Positions 1 through 8,499 of a stretch of 64,000 nt of DNA are shown one piece after another (positions within the stretch are counted from its first letter, which is position 1; every line of letters starts with the position of its first letter). The DNA lies in assembly GCA_027366635.1 (NCBI GenBank), contig DAHXNE010000090.1, forward strand, positions 1 to 64,000. The letters run 5' to 3'. Source of the DNA: Gammaproteobacteria bacterium. Lineage in GTDB: Bacteria > Pseudomonadota > Gammaproteobacteria > Steroidobacterales > Steroidobacteraceae. The notes under the pieces were generated by a model. That model ran no database searches and was not told the origin of the DNA. It saw nothing but the letters and a program-made list of their open reading frames with translations. Position numbers and translations under genes: made by a program.

Positions 1-601
1 ACGGTCGTACCGCTTCAGCGCCGCCCCACGATGAACCGCGAACCGGCCAAAAGGCCCGCGCAGGCTGCACAGCCCGCAAGGGCCGAGACACCTCGAGCAC
101 CGTCAGGAACGGGGCGAAGACGTGTCAGGGCAGGACTCTGAAACAGTTCTCTACGGTTATCGACCGTTCGCGCGTGTCGCGCACGTTTGTGGCAAGAGCG
201 CTGACATCGGCGTCGTGCGTGTCTAGTTTGCCCAACGGGAGCGCAACCGTGCGCAGCGAATCTCACGCCCGGCTTCGGCAGGGGCGATCGCGTAGTCCTT
301 CAGTCAAAGATGGAAAATCACTGTCGTCCAAATCAGCGGAAGAGACGCTGAGCCTCCCCGTATACAATAAGCTGGAGTGATTACCAAGTCGATTCGGCCC
401 ACGACGGAAAGGCTCAACGTGAGCCGATTGGACAGCCTGTTCGGGCAGATTCTCAGGTTTATTCCACGGACGGACTTCGAGGGCGAGGGTACGGCTACTT
501 GACCTACAATCCGGAGCCGCTCGAAGTCGGTCTTTGGCCGGTACGGGCCGCAGCCTCGATTGCCGATCGCGAGGCAGGTGTTTAAACGCTTCGGCGTGCA
601 A
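1..601. other. Non-coding or unrecognised leader region
   Basis: No open frame here resembles a known protein on either strand. A TACAAT hexamer lies at 363-368, but there is no good -35 box at the right spacing, so I do not call a promoter. The stretch precedes a broken sigma-factor gene and may itself be decayed DNA. Confidence 0.4.
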
Positions 602-1079
602 ATGCATCTAATGGGTCAGATGATCGCGACTGCGCCAAGTGACGGCATCGACTGGGACGACGGCCTGGCGCAGCGCGCCAGAGGCGGCGGACTGCGGGCC
701 TTCGAACGGTTGTACCGCGCGCACATCGGAGCGGTGTACGGACTATGCCTGCGCCTGACGCGGGTTTGGAGCACGGCGGATGATTACGTCCAGGAGGCGT
801 TCATCAAAACCTGGCGAGCGCTTCCCTGCTTCGAGACCCGCAGGAGCTTCAGGACCCGCCTGCGCCGCGTGCCGGTGAACGTCGTCCTCGGCCGCTGGCG
901 CAAGGTAGTCACTCAACCCGATTTGCCGCACTCACCATCCGGCGCGGAAAGCGCGATTGAGGAGCTCGCGCAGTCGCCTCGGGGAGTGGACCCTCGATAC
1001 GCCGGTGGACGTGGAAGAGATTGAAGCCGCGGTCGCCGCGCTGCCTGATGGGGCGGGCGCCCGGGAATGCGTTGCTTGA
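602..1079 (+). pseudogene. Broken ECF-type RNA polymerase sigma factor
   Basis: The N-terminal part reads as an extracytoplasmic-function sigma-70 region 2 (AFERLYRAHIG, then VQEAFIKTW, then VNVVLGRW). This region binds core polymerase and the -10 element. Near 990 the frame shifts: the expected linker continues in another frame from 993 (LDTPVDVEEIEAAVAALPDG) and stops at 1077-1079. Region 4, which should follow and recognise the -35 element, is absent. I chose ATG 602; ATG 611 and 620 are alternatives, and the longer frame begins with TTG at 560. The linker resembles intact ECF proteins, so this looks like a once-functional gene damaged by a frameshift plus a deletion. Sequencing error could explain the frameshift but not the missing region 4. 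Confidence 0.75.
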
Positions 1080-1083
1080 GGAG

Positions 1084-1164
1084 ATGCTCATCAATACCTA
1101 TCAGGGCGAAATGCACGCGTTGTCGGCCGTTGAGGAGAAGAGCGGCGGCAGCGGAGAGATCTGA
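1084..1164 (+). pseudogene. Possible C-terminal scrap of the gene between sigma factor and DUF4097 protein
   Basis: A 26-residue open frame (MLINTYQGEMHALSAVEEKS...) ends two bases before the next gene's ATG. That spacing is typical of a translationally coupled upstream gene. In operons of this type a membrane or anti-sigma protein usually sits between the ECF sigma gene and the DUF4097 gene. I infer that a deletion fused the 5' part of the sigma gene to the 3' tail of that middle gene. The peptide is too short to identify by itself. Confidence 0.35.
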
Positions 1165-1166
1165 CC

Positions 1167-2084
1167 ATGGACACATCCCGCTCCCATATCGCAGGCCTCA
1201 CCGCGGCGCTCGCACTCGCACTCGCGGCCGGGGTGGCTCACGCGCGGGCGTTCGAGAAGCAGCTCGCGGCCAAACCGCGCGGAGCGGTTGACATCCGCAA
1301 TGTCGCGGGGAGCATCGTCATCCGCGGCTGGGACCAGCCCTCCGTCTCGGTGACAGCCGACCTGACTGGCGCCACTCAGCGCGTGCTGGTCACCGGCCGC
1401 GATGGCCGCACGCGTGTCTGCGTCACGAACAACGCGAGCAGTTGCAGTTCCCGTGGCGTCTCGACCCGAGCAGGAGCGGCCCGGCTCGAGGTTCGCGTCC
1501 CGCGCAACAGCGAGATTCACGCGGCGGGAGTGAGTGCCGGCATCAGATCCCGTGGTATCGCGGGGGCTCAGCGCCTGCACACCGTGAGCGGCGACATCGA
1601 TGCGGAGCTCGGCTCGGGGAACGACGACATCAACTCCGTGAGCGGCAGCATCACTCTGCGGGGAACCGGCGAGGACGGTACGTTGCGGGTGGCGAACGTT
1701 AGCGGCGACGTGAGCGTCACGCACATCGCCGGCGAGTTCGAAGCGCGCACAGTCAACGGGCGATTGAGTGCCGAGATCTCTTCCGCCCGCAGCGTGCGCC
1801 TTCATACCGTCTCGGGCGACATCGAGCTCGAGGCGCACCTCGCCCGAGGCGGCGCCGTCGACACGGACACGGTGAGCGGCGGACAGAGGATCAGGATCGT
1901 GGCGCCGGCTGGCTATTCGTACGATATCGGCAGTTTCAGCGGCAGCATCGAGAACTGCTTCGGGCAGCAGGTCGAACGCCGCTGGTACAGTCCGGGGAGC
2001 TTCCTCGATGGCACTCGAGGGAACGGCGAAGGCCACGTCGGCATCAAAAGCCTGAGCGGCCGCATCTCCCTCTGCGACCATTGA
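1167..2084 (+). CDS. DUF4097-family exported beta-strand-repeat protein
   Basis: A 305-residue protein with a clear signal peptide (about residues 1-27, ending AHARA). After it come repeated short beta-strand units such as TVSGDIDAEL, SVSGSITLRG, NVSGDVSV and TVSGDIELE, the hallmark of the DUF4097 adhesin-like beta-helix family. The protein is presumably periplasmic or outer-surface. The family often lies behind an ECF sigma factor and is thought to take part in envelope stress signalling; its biochemical role is not known. Here the upstream sigma gene is broken, so this gene may be an orphan of that circuit. Confidence 0.8.
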   Translation: MDTSRSHIAGLTAALALALAAGVAHARAFEKQLAAKPRGAVDIRNVAGSIVIRGWDQPSVSVTADLTGATQRVLVTGRDGRTRVCVTNNASSCSSRGVSTRAGAARLEVRVPRNSEIHAAGVSAGIRSRGIAGAQRLHTVSGDIDAELGSGNDDINSVSGSITLRGTGEDGTLRVANVSGDVSVTHIAGEFEARTVNGRLSAEISSARSVRLHTVSGDIELEAHLARGGAVDTDTVSGGQRIRIVAPAGYSYDIGSFSGSIENCFGQQVERRWYSPGSFLDGTRGNGEGHVGIKSLSGRISLCDH

Positions 2085-2624
2085 CGAGCCGGGGCCGTGG
2101 CGATTGCTCCCGCTACGAGAGCGCGCTGCAACGGACTTGGGCGAGCGGGGATCCATGGGGGCGGATCCTTTGCGTGGCCTGCGACTGCGCGGTGGCCGGC
2201 AGCTTCAGCCGCGTCCAACGCAGCAGCAACGCCAACATCAGGAACGAGACGATCCCGAGTGAGGCATGGGCGAGGAAGCTTCCGGCCTCACCGTGCCATG
2301 CATAAGCCTGGCCGTCCACCGCGCGTGTATCGCTGGGGGGAATTGGGTGCGGCGCTCAACACGCCGGAATGTCCGTCCCAATGGTCTCAGATGTCATGGC
2401 GATACTGCACGTGATCGCCAGCGCCTGGAACAGGCTTTCGCCCAGGCGCGATTCGCACGGTCATCTGTGCGGTCATAAGTTCCAACCTCCGTGTCGCGCG
2501 GGCGCCCGGCAACGTTCGGCTGCGCACGCGGGCCGGCGGCCGGAGCCGAGATGGTCAACGTGTCGCAGCTGATCATGGTCGCTGTGGCGTAGCGCCGGGC
2601 GCCTGCCCGCCTCGCGCTCGTAGC
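2085..2624. other. 540-base stretch without a confident gene
   Basis: Between two convergent genes I see only one weak candidate, a short membrane-like frame on the minus strand (2113-2319, listed separately). The rest shows no recognisable protein, RNA or repeat. Confidence 0.4.
2113..2319 (-). CDS. Doubtful small one-helix membrane peptide
   Basis: A GTG-initiated frame of 68 residues with one convincing hydrophobic helix ([21 protein letters not shown]). The last 25 residues look like out-of-frame sequence and there is no clear ribosome binding site. It may be the remnant of a larger membrane protein. I do not recognise a family. Confidence 0.2.
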   Translation of the reverse strand: MDGQAYAWHGEAGSFLAHASLGIVSFLMLALLLRWTRLKLPATAQSQATQRIRPHGSPLAQVRCSALS

Positions 2625-3374
2625 TCACCCCTGAGGGCTGCCGCCGCCGAGCTGCTGAAGCTCGCTGTGCGCCCTCTCGGTACAGTTACCGCATAACCGA
2701 TTGGCCGGAACGGCGATGCCGATTTTCTTCGGCGGCTCGAGCTTCAGATTGCCCATGATGGTCACGAACTCCTCGAGGGAGGTACCGCCGAGCCGCGGAT
2801 TGCGCTCCTTCTCCTGCGCCACCGTGGTGACGCGGCGGTGCTGGTAGTCGTGAGCCGGATAAACGAGGGTGTCATCAGGTAGGGAAAAGATGCTGCGGTG
2901 GATCGAGCGATAGAGCGTCGCCGCATCGCCGCTCTGGAAGTCCGTGCGGCCGCAGCCGTCGATCAACAGGGCGTCGCCGGTAAAGACACGCAGCAGCCCG
3001 GGAAGCTGCACGAGATAGCTATGGTGGGCATCAGTGTGGCCGGGGGTAAACAGCGGCTTGAAGGTGAGCGTACCGACCTGCAAGGGCCGCTCCTCCGATA
3101 CCGGGGTATCGACGCAGGTCAGAGCGTCGAGCGCCGGGCAGGCCACCTTGCTCCCGACCAGGGTGCGCAGACGGCAGGCCGAGGTGATGTGGTCGGCATG
3201 AATGTGCGTCTCCAGGGTGTACGCAAGCCGCAACCCGAGTTGCTGCAGGACGCGCAGGTCCCGCTCCACCGTTTCCAGCACCGGATCGAGCAGCACGGCC
3301 CGCCGTGTCTCGGGACAGCCGAATAGATACGTGTAGGTCGACGAGGTCGGCTCGAACAACTGCCTGAAGATCAT
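2625..3374 (-). CDS. ETHE1-like persulfide dioxygenase (metallo-beta-lactamase fold)
   Basis: A 249-residue protein of the glyoxalase-II fold with the metal-binding THIHADH motif near residue 57 and downstream histidines and aspartates in FTPGHTDAHH, GDALLIDGCGR and YPAHDYQ. This arrangement is typical of ETHE1-type sulfur dioxygenases, which use one iron to oxidise glutathione persulfide to sulfite. The start and the end (ending around NRLCGNC) fit the bacterial family in length. No rhodanese or sulfide:quinone reductase gene lies next to it, so its place in sulfide detoxification is inferred from family only. A hydroxyacylglutathione hydrolase role is less likely because the sequence lacks the usual second zinc-site pattern. 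Confidence 0.85.
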   Translation of the reverse strand: MIFRQLFEPTSSTYTYLFGCPETRRAVLLDPVLETVERDLRVLQQLGLRLAYTLETHIHADHITSACRLRTLVGSKVACPALDALTCVDTPVSEERPLQVGTLTFKPLFTPGHTDAHHSYLVQLPGLLRVFTGDALLIDGCGRTDFQSGDAATLYRSIHRSIFSLPDDTLVYPAHDYQHRRVTTVAQEKERNPRLGGTSLEEFVTIMGNLKLEPPKKIGIAVPANRLCGNCTERAHSELQQLGGGSPQG

Positions 3375-3556
3375 GGGCGCTTCCCCGTTCCGGGGCTCTG
3401 GGGCAACCAGACCGCGACGTTCACACCGCCCGATCTACACGAGAATCAGCTCGCCGACGATGATAGCCGGTCCCAGCCAGGGACGGTGCGGCTGTTCGTC
3501 CATGAATGGTCACCGCACCGAGTGGCCAAGAGGCCACCCGGTGCGTCCACACTTTA

Positions 3557-4093
3557 TCAGGTGAGCAGACCGCCATGCCGGGCGGGCGCCCGGGGCGCCG
3601 CCGGCGAGCCCGACGGCACCGGTACTATGGTGATGACACGCACGGGCAGCGGCTCGATCCGCAGCGGGATGATCGGCTCCAGAATGTGCAGTACCACCGG
3701 CAGCTGCAGTCCCGAGTTTGGTGCAAACACGGGTTGGCCGAATAAGACCTGCATCGGGAACGACGGCATCAGCATCGGCTGCATGAGTGCCGCCTGGACC
3801 ATCTGCATCTGGCGCATCTGCGCCTGCATCGCGCGCATCTGCTCGATCGCCCAAGCCGGAACGGCCGGGGCGGGTCCACGGCTTTCGGACACCTGGATGG
3901 TGGCCGCGCCGTTCGGCCCGCGCCAGCTCCAGGTGCGAACGCGCACAGGGCCGGCGCTGGTGTGGTCTACCTGAACGGTCTCGTGCACGGGCACGGTCCG
4001 CCCCTCGAAGTGGACCAGAATCGGTTGCGCCGCCAGCGCGAGTGCCGGCAGCGCTAGGCCCGCAAGGGCCGCGGCAAGGACTTTTCTACGCAT
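3557..4093 (-). CDS. Exported Met/Gln-rich protein of unknown function
   Basis: A 178-residue protein with a signal peptide (MRRKVLAAALAGLALPALALAA). The ATG at 4093 is chosen because a strong AAGGAGGT lies just upstream on the minus strand; an in-frame extension to 4378 exists but lacks such a site. After the signal comes a beta-rich segment with HFEGRTVPVHETV. Then comes a methionine- and glutamine-rich stretch (AMQAQMRQMQMVQ, then LMQPMLMPSFPM) with nine Met in about 36 residues, and a proline/valine-rich tail. Met-rich periplasmic segments sometimes bind Cu(I) or Ag(I), but that is only a suggestion. I do not recognise the family. Confidence 0.65.
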   Translation of the reverse strand: MRRKVLAAALAGLALPALALAAQPILVHFEGRTVPVHETVQVDHTSAGPVRVRTWSWRGPNGAATIQVSESRGPAPAVPAWAIEQMRAMQAQMRQMQMVQAALMQPMLMPSFPMQVLFGQPVFAPNSGLQLPVVLHILEPIIPLRIEPLPVRVITIVPVPSGSPAAPRAPARHGGLLT

Positions 4094-4260
4094 AGGCACC
4101 TCCTTGATTCCACCGACTCCCAACCGAGCCGGCGCACACGGTTCGACCGCGGTACCGCATGCAAGTTTCACGGGAATATTCCGAATGTGGGCACTGCGCA
4201 GTCGCTCGCCCGCCTGCCCCGAGACCGCTGCGATCGGTCTTGGCAGACCGGGCGGAACGA

Positions 4261-4289
4261 TTGTCGGGCGTGCGTGGCACGTGTAAGCT
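4261..4289 (+). promoter_or_regulatory. Candidate sigma-70 promoter for tRNA-Glu
   Basis: TTGTCG (4261-4266) and TAAGCT (4284-4289) are separated by 17 bases. They are followed by a C-rich discriminator (CCCCGCCC), which is typical of stable-RNA promoters under stringent control. The predicted transcript would start near 4296, about 55 bases before the tRNA. Confidence 0.5.
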
Positions 4290-4350
4290 TCCCCGCCCTT
4301 CCAGGGGCGGTCGGCGGCCTGGGTCCGCCGCCTCAAGTGATCGCATCCGC

Positions 4351-4426
4351 GTCCCCGTCGTCTAGAGGCCCAGGACATCGCCCTTTCACGGCGGTAACAC
4401 GGGTTCGAATCCCGTCGGGGACGCCA
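4351..4426 (+). tRNA. tRNA-Glu (anticodon TTC)
   Basis: A 76-base cloverleaf. The acceptor arm GTCCCCG (4351-4357) pairs with CGGGGAC (4416-4422), the anticodon loop CTTTCAC carries TTC, the T arm has GGTTCGAATCC, and the CCA end is encoded (4424-4426). It stands alone, followed by an A/T-rich stretch. Confidence 0.97.
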
Positions 4427-4737
4427 TTGATTTTATTGGATTTTCATACTCTCCCGCCTTCCGTCAGCCGCTGAGGGCTTGGAGACCCGCCATTGCCATG
4501 CATCGCCCCGTTGCGGACCGTGCTTGCATGATGCGCTCCAAATTGAACCTCCCGGTTTCACGCTTCCCAGCGGTTGGACTGGCCAAGACAGCTTAAGGCC
4601 ATCTTGAGCCTATTCTCGGCGGTGGTTTGGCCCTTGAAGCCGCTGCGGGTGCTCCCACCTTGAGGTCGTGATGGCGGTCCCCCGACAAAGGGACGCCGAC
4701 GAGGCTCGAAACGAAAAAGTTCAGGAGGTGATGAACC
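4427..4737. other. Intergenic region upstream of the small heat-shock gene
   Basis: No gene is seen. It holds the heat-shock-type promoter candidate described separately and the ribosome binding site of the next gene (AGGAGGTGATGAACC before the ATG). Confidence 0.5.
4633..4661 (+). promoter_or_regulatory. Candidate sigma32 (heat-shock) promoter
   Basis: CTTGAA (4633-4638), then 15 bases, then CCCACCTT (4654-4661). The E. coli sigma32 consensus is CTTGAA and CCCCATNT with a spacer of about 13-16 bases. It lies about 75 bases before an hsp20 gene, which makes the call more credible. The match at -10 is partial. Confidence 0.5.
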
Positions 4738-5226
4738 ATGGCGGTGAGAGATCTAATCCCCAGGATGCGCTCGCGCATTCCGGCCTCTCGCAGCGAAGGC
4801 ATGAACCCGCTCGTCGCTTTCCACGAGGAGATGAACCGCCTCTTCGATGACTTCTGGCGCGATTTCGACGGCATCGGCACGTCGCTCGTGCCGTCGTCCG
4901 GTTTCCCGCGCGTCGAGGTCATCGAGACGGAGCGGGAGGTGAAGGTCGAAGCCGAGCTTCCCGGAATGGAGGACAAAGACGTCGAGGTTCTTCTGCACAA
5001 CGGCGTCGTCACGATCCGCGGCGAGCGGCAGAGCGAGAGCGAGGACAAGCATCGTCGCGTGACCGAGCGATACTACGGACAGTTCGAGCGCCGGGTCGTG
5101 TTGCCGGCCGAGGTGGACGGCGATAAGGTCACCGCGTCGTTCGAGAAGGGTGTCCTCACGGTGACGCTGCCGAAAACGGCGCGCGAGCTCAAGGATATCA
5201 AGCGTATCCACGTCAGCTCGAAGTGA
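4738..5226 (+). CDS. Hsp20/alpha-crystallin small heat-shock protein
   Basis: A 162-residue small heat-shock protein that binds unfolding proteins and prevents aggregation without ATP. The alpha-crystallin domain spans roughly residues 55-155, with VEVIETEREVKVEAELPGM, then LLHNGVVTIRGER, then the C-terminal FEKGVLTVTLPK signature (A-x-x-x-G-V-L-T type). The N-terminal segment has the MNPLVAFHEEMNRLFDDF pattern common in the IbpA/Hsp20 class. A strong ribosome binding site precedes the ATG. The gene is monocistronic and follows a sigma32-like promoter. Confidence 0.95.
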   Translation: MAVRDLIPRMRSRIPASRSEGMNPLVAFHEEMNRLFDDFWRDFDGIGTSLVPSSGFPRVEVIETEREVKVEAELPGMEDKDVEVLLHNGVVTIRGERQSESEDKHRRVTERYYGQFERRVVLPAEVDGDKVTASFEKGVLTVTLPKTARELKDIKRIHVSSK

Positions 5227-5662
5227 GCTGATTCCTGCCTGTATCCGCCGGCGGCCTTCCTGCGCAACCGTCAGGTCGGCGGGCAGAACCCGCCGGTAGC
5301 CGGGCACCGCGATCTCCCGCGCGTGGTTCAGGCGGAATTCCCGGTCGCCGCGCCTCGGGTGCGCGAGGAGCGGTACAGGGTACCTGCGCGAGTGGGTTTG
5401 TTTCCCACGGGACTTCGTTCCTGGTGCTGCAGCCGGAATCAAGTGTCGTGGAACGTCCCGCCCAACGTCGAGTCCCGGTCTGATGCTTCTCGACGCACAT
5501 GCGGAGTTTCGCCGGTTCGCAGCGCAACAGGACTGCGCACACGAACATGGACCAACGCCCAGGCCGCGAAATACAGCGGCGCCGTCCGGGTCACGCTGTT
5601 TCCAATCGACGCCGATGCGCGCAGACTTGTGAGTCGTTTATCAAGCGGCGAGGAATCATTGC
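5227..5662. other. 436-base stretch without a gene
   Basis: I see no supported reading frame, RNA or repeat here. Its codon-like texture on both strands does not match any family I recognise. Confidence 0.4.
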
Positions 5663-6394
5663 ATGATCGAGCGAACCGAAGATATTCAAACCTCGGATGG
5701 CGCCATGGAGGTTTTTGTCGCGCGTCCCGATGGCAAGGGCCCGTTTCCCGTCATTATCCAGTTCATGGATGCCCTCGGCATGCGCGAGGAACTGCGCGAG
5801 CACGCGCGACGCACCGCCGGCTGGGGTTATTACGTCCTAGCGCCTGACCTTCTTTATCGCAGCGGTCTCAAAGGTCCACTCAATTTTTCGGATCCAAATG
5901 GACGGCAGCAGATCATGGCTGCGATGGCGGCATTGACCGATGCGCGCGCCACCCATGATATCGAAGCCACGCTCGAGCTCGCGGCAGGCGACACCGCGGC
6001 CGCGAACGGTAAGATCGGCCTGTATGGCTTCTGCATGGGTGGTCGGCTTGCGCTCGTGCTGTGCCAGTCTCTGGGCGAGCGGGTAGCTGCGGCCGCCTCG
6101 CTCCATCCGGGGGGCTTGGTGACCGACGAGCCCAACTCGCCGCATCGCCACCTCGAACGGGTGAGGGCCGAAATCTACTTTGGCATCGCCGATCAGGACC
6201 AATCGGCAACTCCCGAGCAGATGGCGCAGCTCGAGAAAGCGCTGACGGCGCACAACATCAGGTATCAGCTCGAGTGGCATCCGGGCGCGCTGCACGGCTA
6301 TACGATGCAGAGTCGCAAGGATGTGTATCAGGAGACCGCGGCGGAAAAGGTCCGAGTTCGCATGAAGGCGCTGTTCGCGCGCAAGCTCGCCTGA
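5663..6394 (+). CDS. Dienelactone hydrolase family protein
   Basis: A 243-residue cytoplasmic alpha/beta hydrolase. The nucleophile elbow GFCMGG carries Cys, as in dienelactone hydrolases. The acid lies in GIADQDQSAT and the base histidine in GALHGY near residue 220. The family hydrolyses lactones such as carboxymethylenebutenolide, but many members act on unknown esters. No other aromatic-degradation genes lie nearby, so the substrate is unknown. Confidence 0.9.
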   Translation: MIERTEDIQTSDGAMEVFVARPDGKGPFPVIIQFMDALGMREELREHARRTAGWGYYVLAPDLLYRSGLKGPLNFSDPNGRQQIMAAMAALTDARATHDIEATLELAAGDTAAANGKIGLYGFCMGGRLALVLCQSLGERVAAAASLHPGGLVTDEPNSPHRHLERVRAEIYFGIADQDQSATPEQMAQLEKALTAHNIRYQLEWHPGALHGYTMQSRKDVYQETAAEKVRVRMKALFARKLA

Positions 6395-6629
6395 GGGCGG
6401 GCTTCGCGCTGATCGCTCGAGAATTGGCTGGCCGGCGATGTCGCTGGCCGAACACCGATTGCGCGCGATGCCGACTGGCCTCGGTATCCAGCCGTCGATC
6501 GCTGGCCGGACGTTCGTGCCGTGCGCGCGGGCCGGACGGCCGCAGGGGTCGTGCCGTCGCGCAACCGACGAAGCGGCCGTCCGCGCGCGGTATACTGCGC
6601 GCCTGGATGCGCCCCACGGGATACTTTCA

Positions 6630-6869
6630 ATGAGCGAAGACCTGCAGACAGAACTGGAAAGGCTTCGAGCCGAGAACGAGCGTCTGAAGCAAACCGGGCG
6701 CGGCAAGCTCGCGATGAAAGTCAGCGAGAAGGGAGCGCTTTCCGTATACGGCATGGGGCGGTTCCCGGTCACGCTGTACAAGGAGCAGTGGTTGCGGCTG
6801 CTGGCGGCGGCCGAGGACATCAAGGCTTTCATCGAGGCGAACCAGGCCAACTTGAAGACCAAGGAATAG
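6630..6869 (+). CDS. Small conserved coiled-coil protein
   Basis: A 79-residue protein: a short leucine-zipper-like helix (LQTELERLRAENERLKQ) followed by a compact domain MKVSEKGALSVYG and GRFPVTLYKEQWLRLL. I recall very similar short proteins in other gammaproteobacteria, always annotated as hypothetical. The ATG at 6630 begins exactly at the conserved N-terminus; a longer in-frame start at 6438 covers sequence that does not resemble the family. Function unknown. Confidence 0.75.
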   Translation: MSEDLQTELERLRAENERLKQTGRGKLAMKVSEKGALSVYGMGRFPVTLYKEQWLRLLAAAEDIKAFIEANQANLKTKE

Positions 6870-6895
6870 TCTCCCTGTCGCGGACTGCAGATCGG

Positions 6896-7219
6896 ATGAA
6901 GCCTGCAGTGGCGGCCACGGCGGCTACGGCGAACGCGGTGAGCGACGATCGGCAGTGCCGGCGTTTCGAGCTCGACGTGGCCGGAACGAAGGCATTCATC
7001 GACTATCGCCGCGCGGGCAACGTAGTGACGCTCGCATACGCGTACGTGCCTGCGGATCTTCGCGGGCGTGGTGTCGGTGCGGCGCTCATTGCAGGTGCGC
7101 TGGATCTCGTGCGCGATCGCGGCGAGAAGGTCATTCCGGAATGCTCATACGTCGCGGCCTACCTTGCCCGCCATCCGCGTGACCAGGATCTGCTGGCGGA
7201 CCGCTCGGATGCGCGTTGA
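6896..7219 (+). CDS. Small GNAT-type N-acetyltransferase (YjdJ-like)
   Basis: A 107-residue single-domain acetyltransferase of the short GCN5-related class (Acetyltransf_CG type). The acetyl-CoA loop is visible as LRGRGVGAALIAGAL. The C-terminal signature CSYVAAYLARHP followed by DQDLL is diagnostic of this class. It starts 26 bases after the preceding gene, so the two may share a transcript. Substrate unknown. Confidence 0.85.
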   Translation: MKPAVAATAATANAVSDDRQCRRFELDVAGTKAFIDYRRAGNVVTLAYAYVPADLRGRGVGAALIAGALDLVRDRGEKVIPECSYVAAYLARHPRDQDLLADRSDAR

Positions 7220-7474
7220 GACGTCTTGGGTGTCCTGCTCGAGGTGATTTGCACGCGATTACGCCAGGCTCTGCGCCGGGTTCCCGCCGAGGGTCGCAAT
7301 CGGGACAGCGCGGTCGCCCGCGCGCGGTTGGTCTGCGGCGCCAAGTTGATTCGACAAGGCATTCGCGCTCGGACCGCAGTTGCGGGTGCAGGCGGCCGGG
7401 TCCGGCGTCGCGCGGCCGCCGCGGACGAATTGTGTCGACTTGCGCCAATTGATGTGTTAGAAAAGAGCACTGCC

Positions 7475-8263
7475 GTGAAACACGTGACTTCACAATGTGC
7501 GAGCGCCGTGGCGGTCATGCTGGCGCTCGGTGCGGTTCTCGCTGGTGGGTTGGCCGGACCCCGAGCGCGCGCCGATGATTCTGCGCGCGCGCAAGCGGAT
7601 CACGCGAAAATCTCCAAACGACTGCGGGCCGATCGGGCGAAATCGACCGGCGCGGCTCGGCAATCAAAGCTGAATCTGAAGCATGGCGTCGCCTCGGTGG
7701 CGGCAACGGGCGGTGACTCGCTCGTTGCGTCCGCGACCCGTGATGGTTCGGGACTGCACGCGGCGCGTCCGTCGTTATCGTCCCAGCCGAAGGTGTCCGA
7801 CGCAGGCCGAGCCGCTGCTCACGGTGCGCGATCACTGGGGGAGACGCCGGCGCAGAGGCGACGCATCGCGCTGCGACTCGATGATGTCTTCGACCCTGAC
7901 TTTGCCAGCGGACCGCAACCCTTACCCCAGCAGCAGCCGCACGGGTTCATCGAGCAGAGCTTCGGGACTGACGGCGAGGAGTCCACGGCCGCCGCGGTCG
8001 CGCTGCCGATCTCGAGTCACTGGGCCGCGAGCGTGGCATTCATGCATGGGACGAGCGACGCTTACGAGTACGGTCTCGTCCCGGGCGGCGCCGGCGGACC
8101 GCCGCGCCTCGATGCGCTGCCGGGCAGCGTCAATTTCACCATGCTGCATGCCCAGGTGATGTATCACCCGAACAGCCACTTCACGGCGGTGTTTGGGGTC
8201 ACGACGTCCAGGAGCAACCTGACGATCAACCCGGCCTCGAAGCCCGATCCCGTCAATTACTGA
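7475..8263 (+). CDS. Exported protein of unknown function, possible outer-membrane fragment
   Basis: About 262 residues from a GTG at 7475 (VKHVTSQCAS). The GTG is chosen because a hydrophobic signal (AVMLALGAVLAGGLAG) follows at once, ending before ARADDS; longer in-frame starts lack this logic. The middle is low-complexity and rich in Lys, Arg and Ala. The last 90 residues alternate in a way that recalls beta-barrel strands (VALPISSHWAASVAFMHG and HAQVMYHPNSHFTAVFGV). It ends at NPASKPDPVNY without a classic barrel terminus, so it may be truncated. I do not recognise it. Confidence 0.5.
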   Translation: MKHVTSQCASAVAVMLALGAVLAGGLAGPRARADDSARAQADHAKISKRLRADRAKSTGAARQSKLNLKHGVASVAATGGDSLVASATRDGSGLHAARPSLSSQPKVSDAGRAAAHGARSLGETPAQRRRIALRLDDVFDPDFASGPQPLPQQQPHGFIEQSFGTDGEESTAAAVALPISSHWAASVAFMHGTSDAYEYGLVPGGAGGPPRLDALPGSVNFTMLHAQVMYHPNSHFTAVFGVTTSRSNLTINPASKPDPVNY

Positions 8264-8499
8264 CGACCGGTCGGAGCTCGGGTTTCGTGGGGTGTCCGCC
8301 CGGGCGCTTCCCAGGGTGAAAATCCGCGATTCCCTGGTCCCAGACGTGCCCGGGGCGTGTGCCCGGCGCAGTACGCGCGCGCTGCTTTGATAGGATTGCC
8401 CGCGATTCGCTGCAGAGTGGGTTCGCCGGCGCTTCGGGCCGGCCTCGGGCTTGCTCAATCTACCGGTGGCGCCCGCGTCCACGAGTCGCGGTCAAGTCG

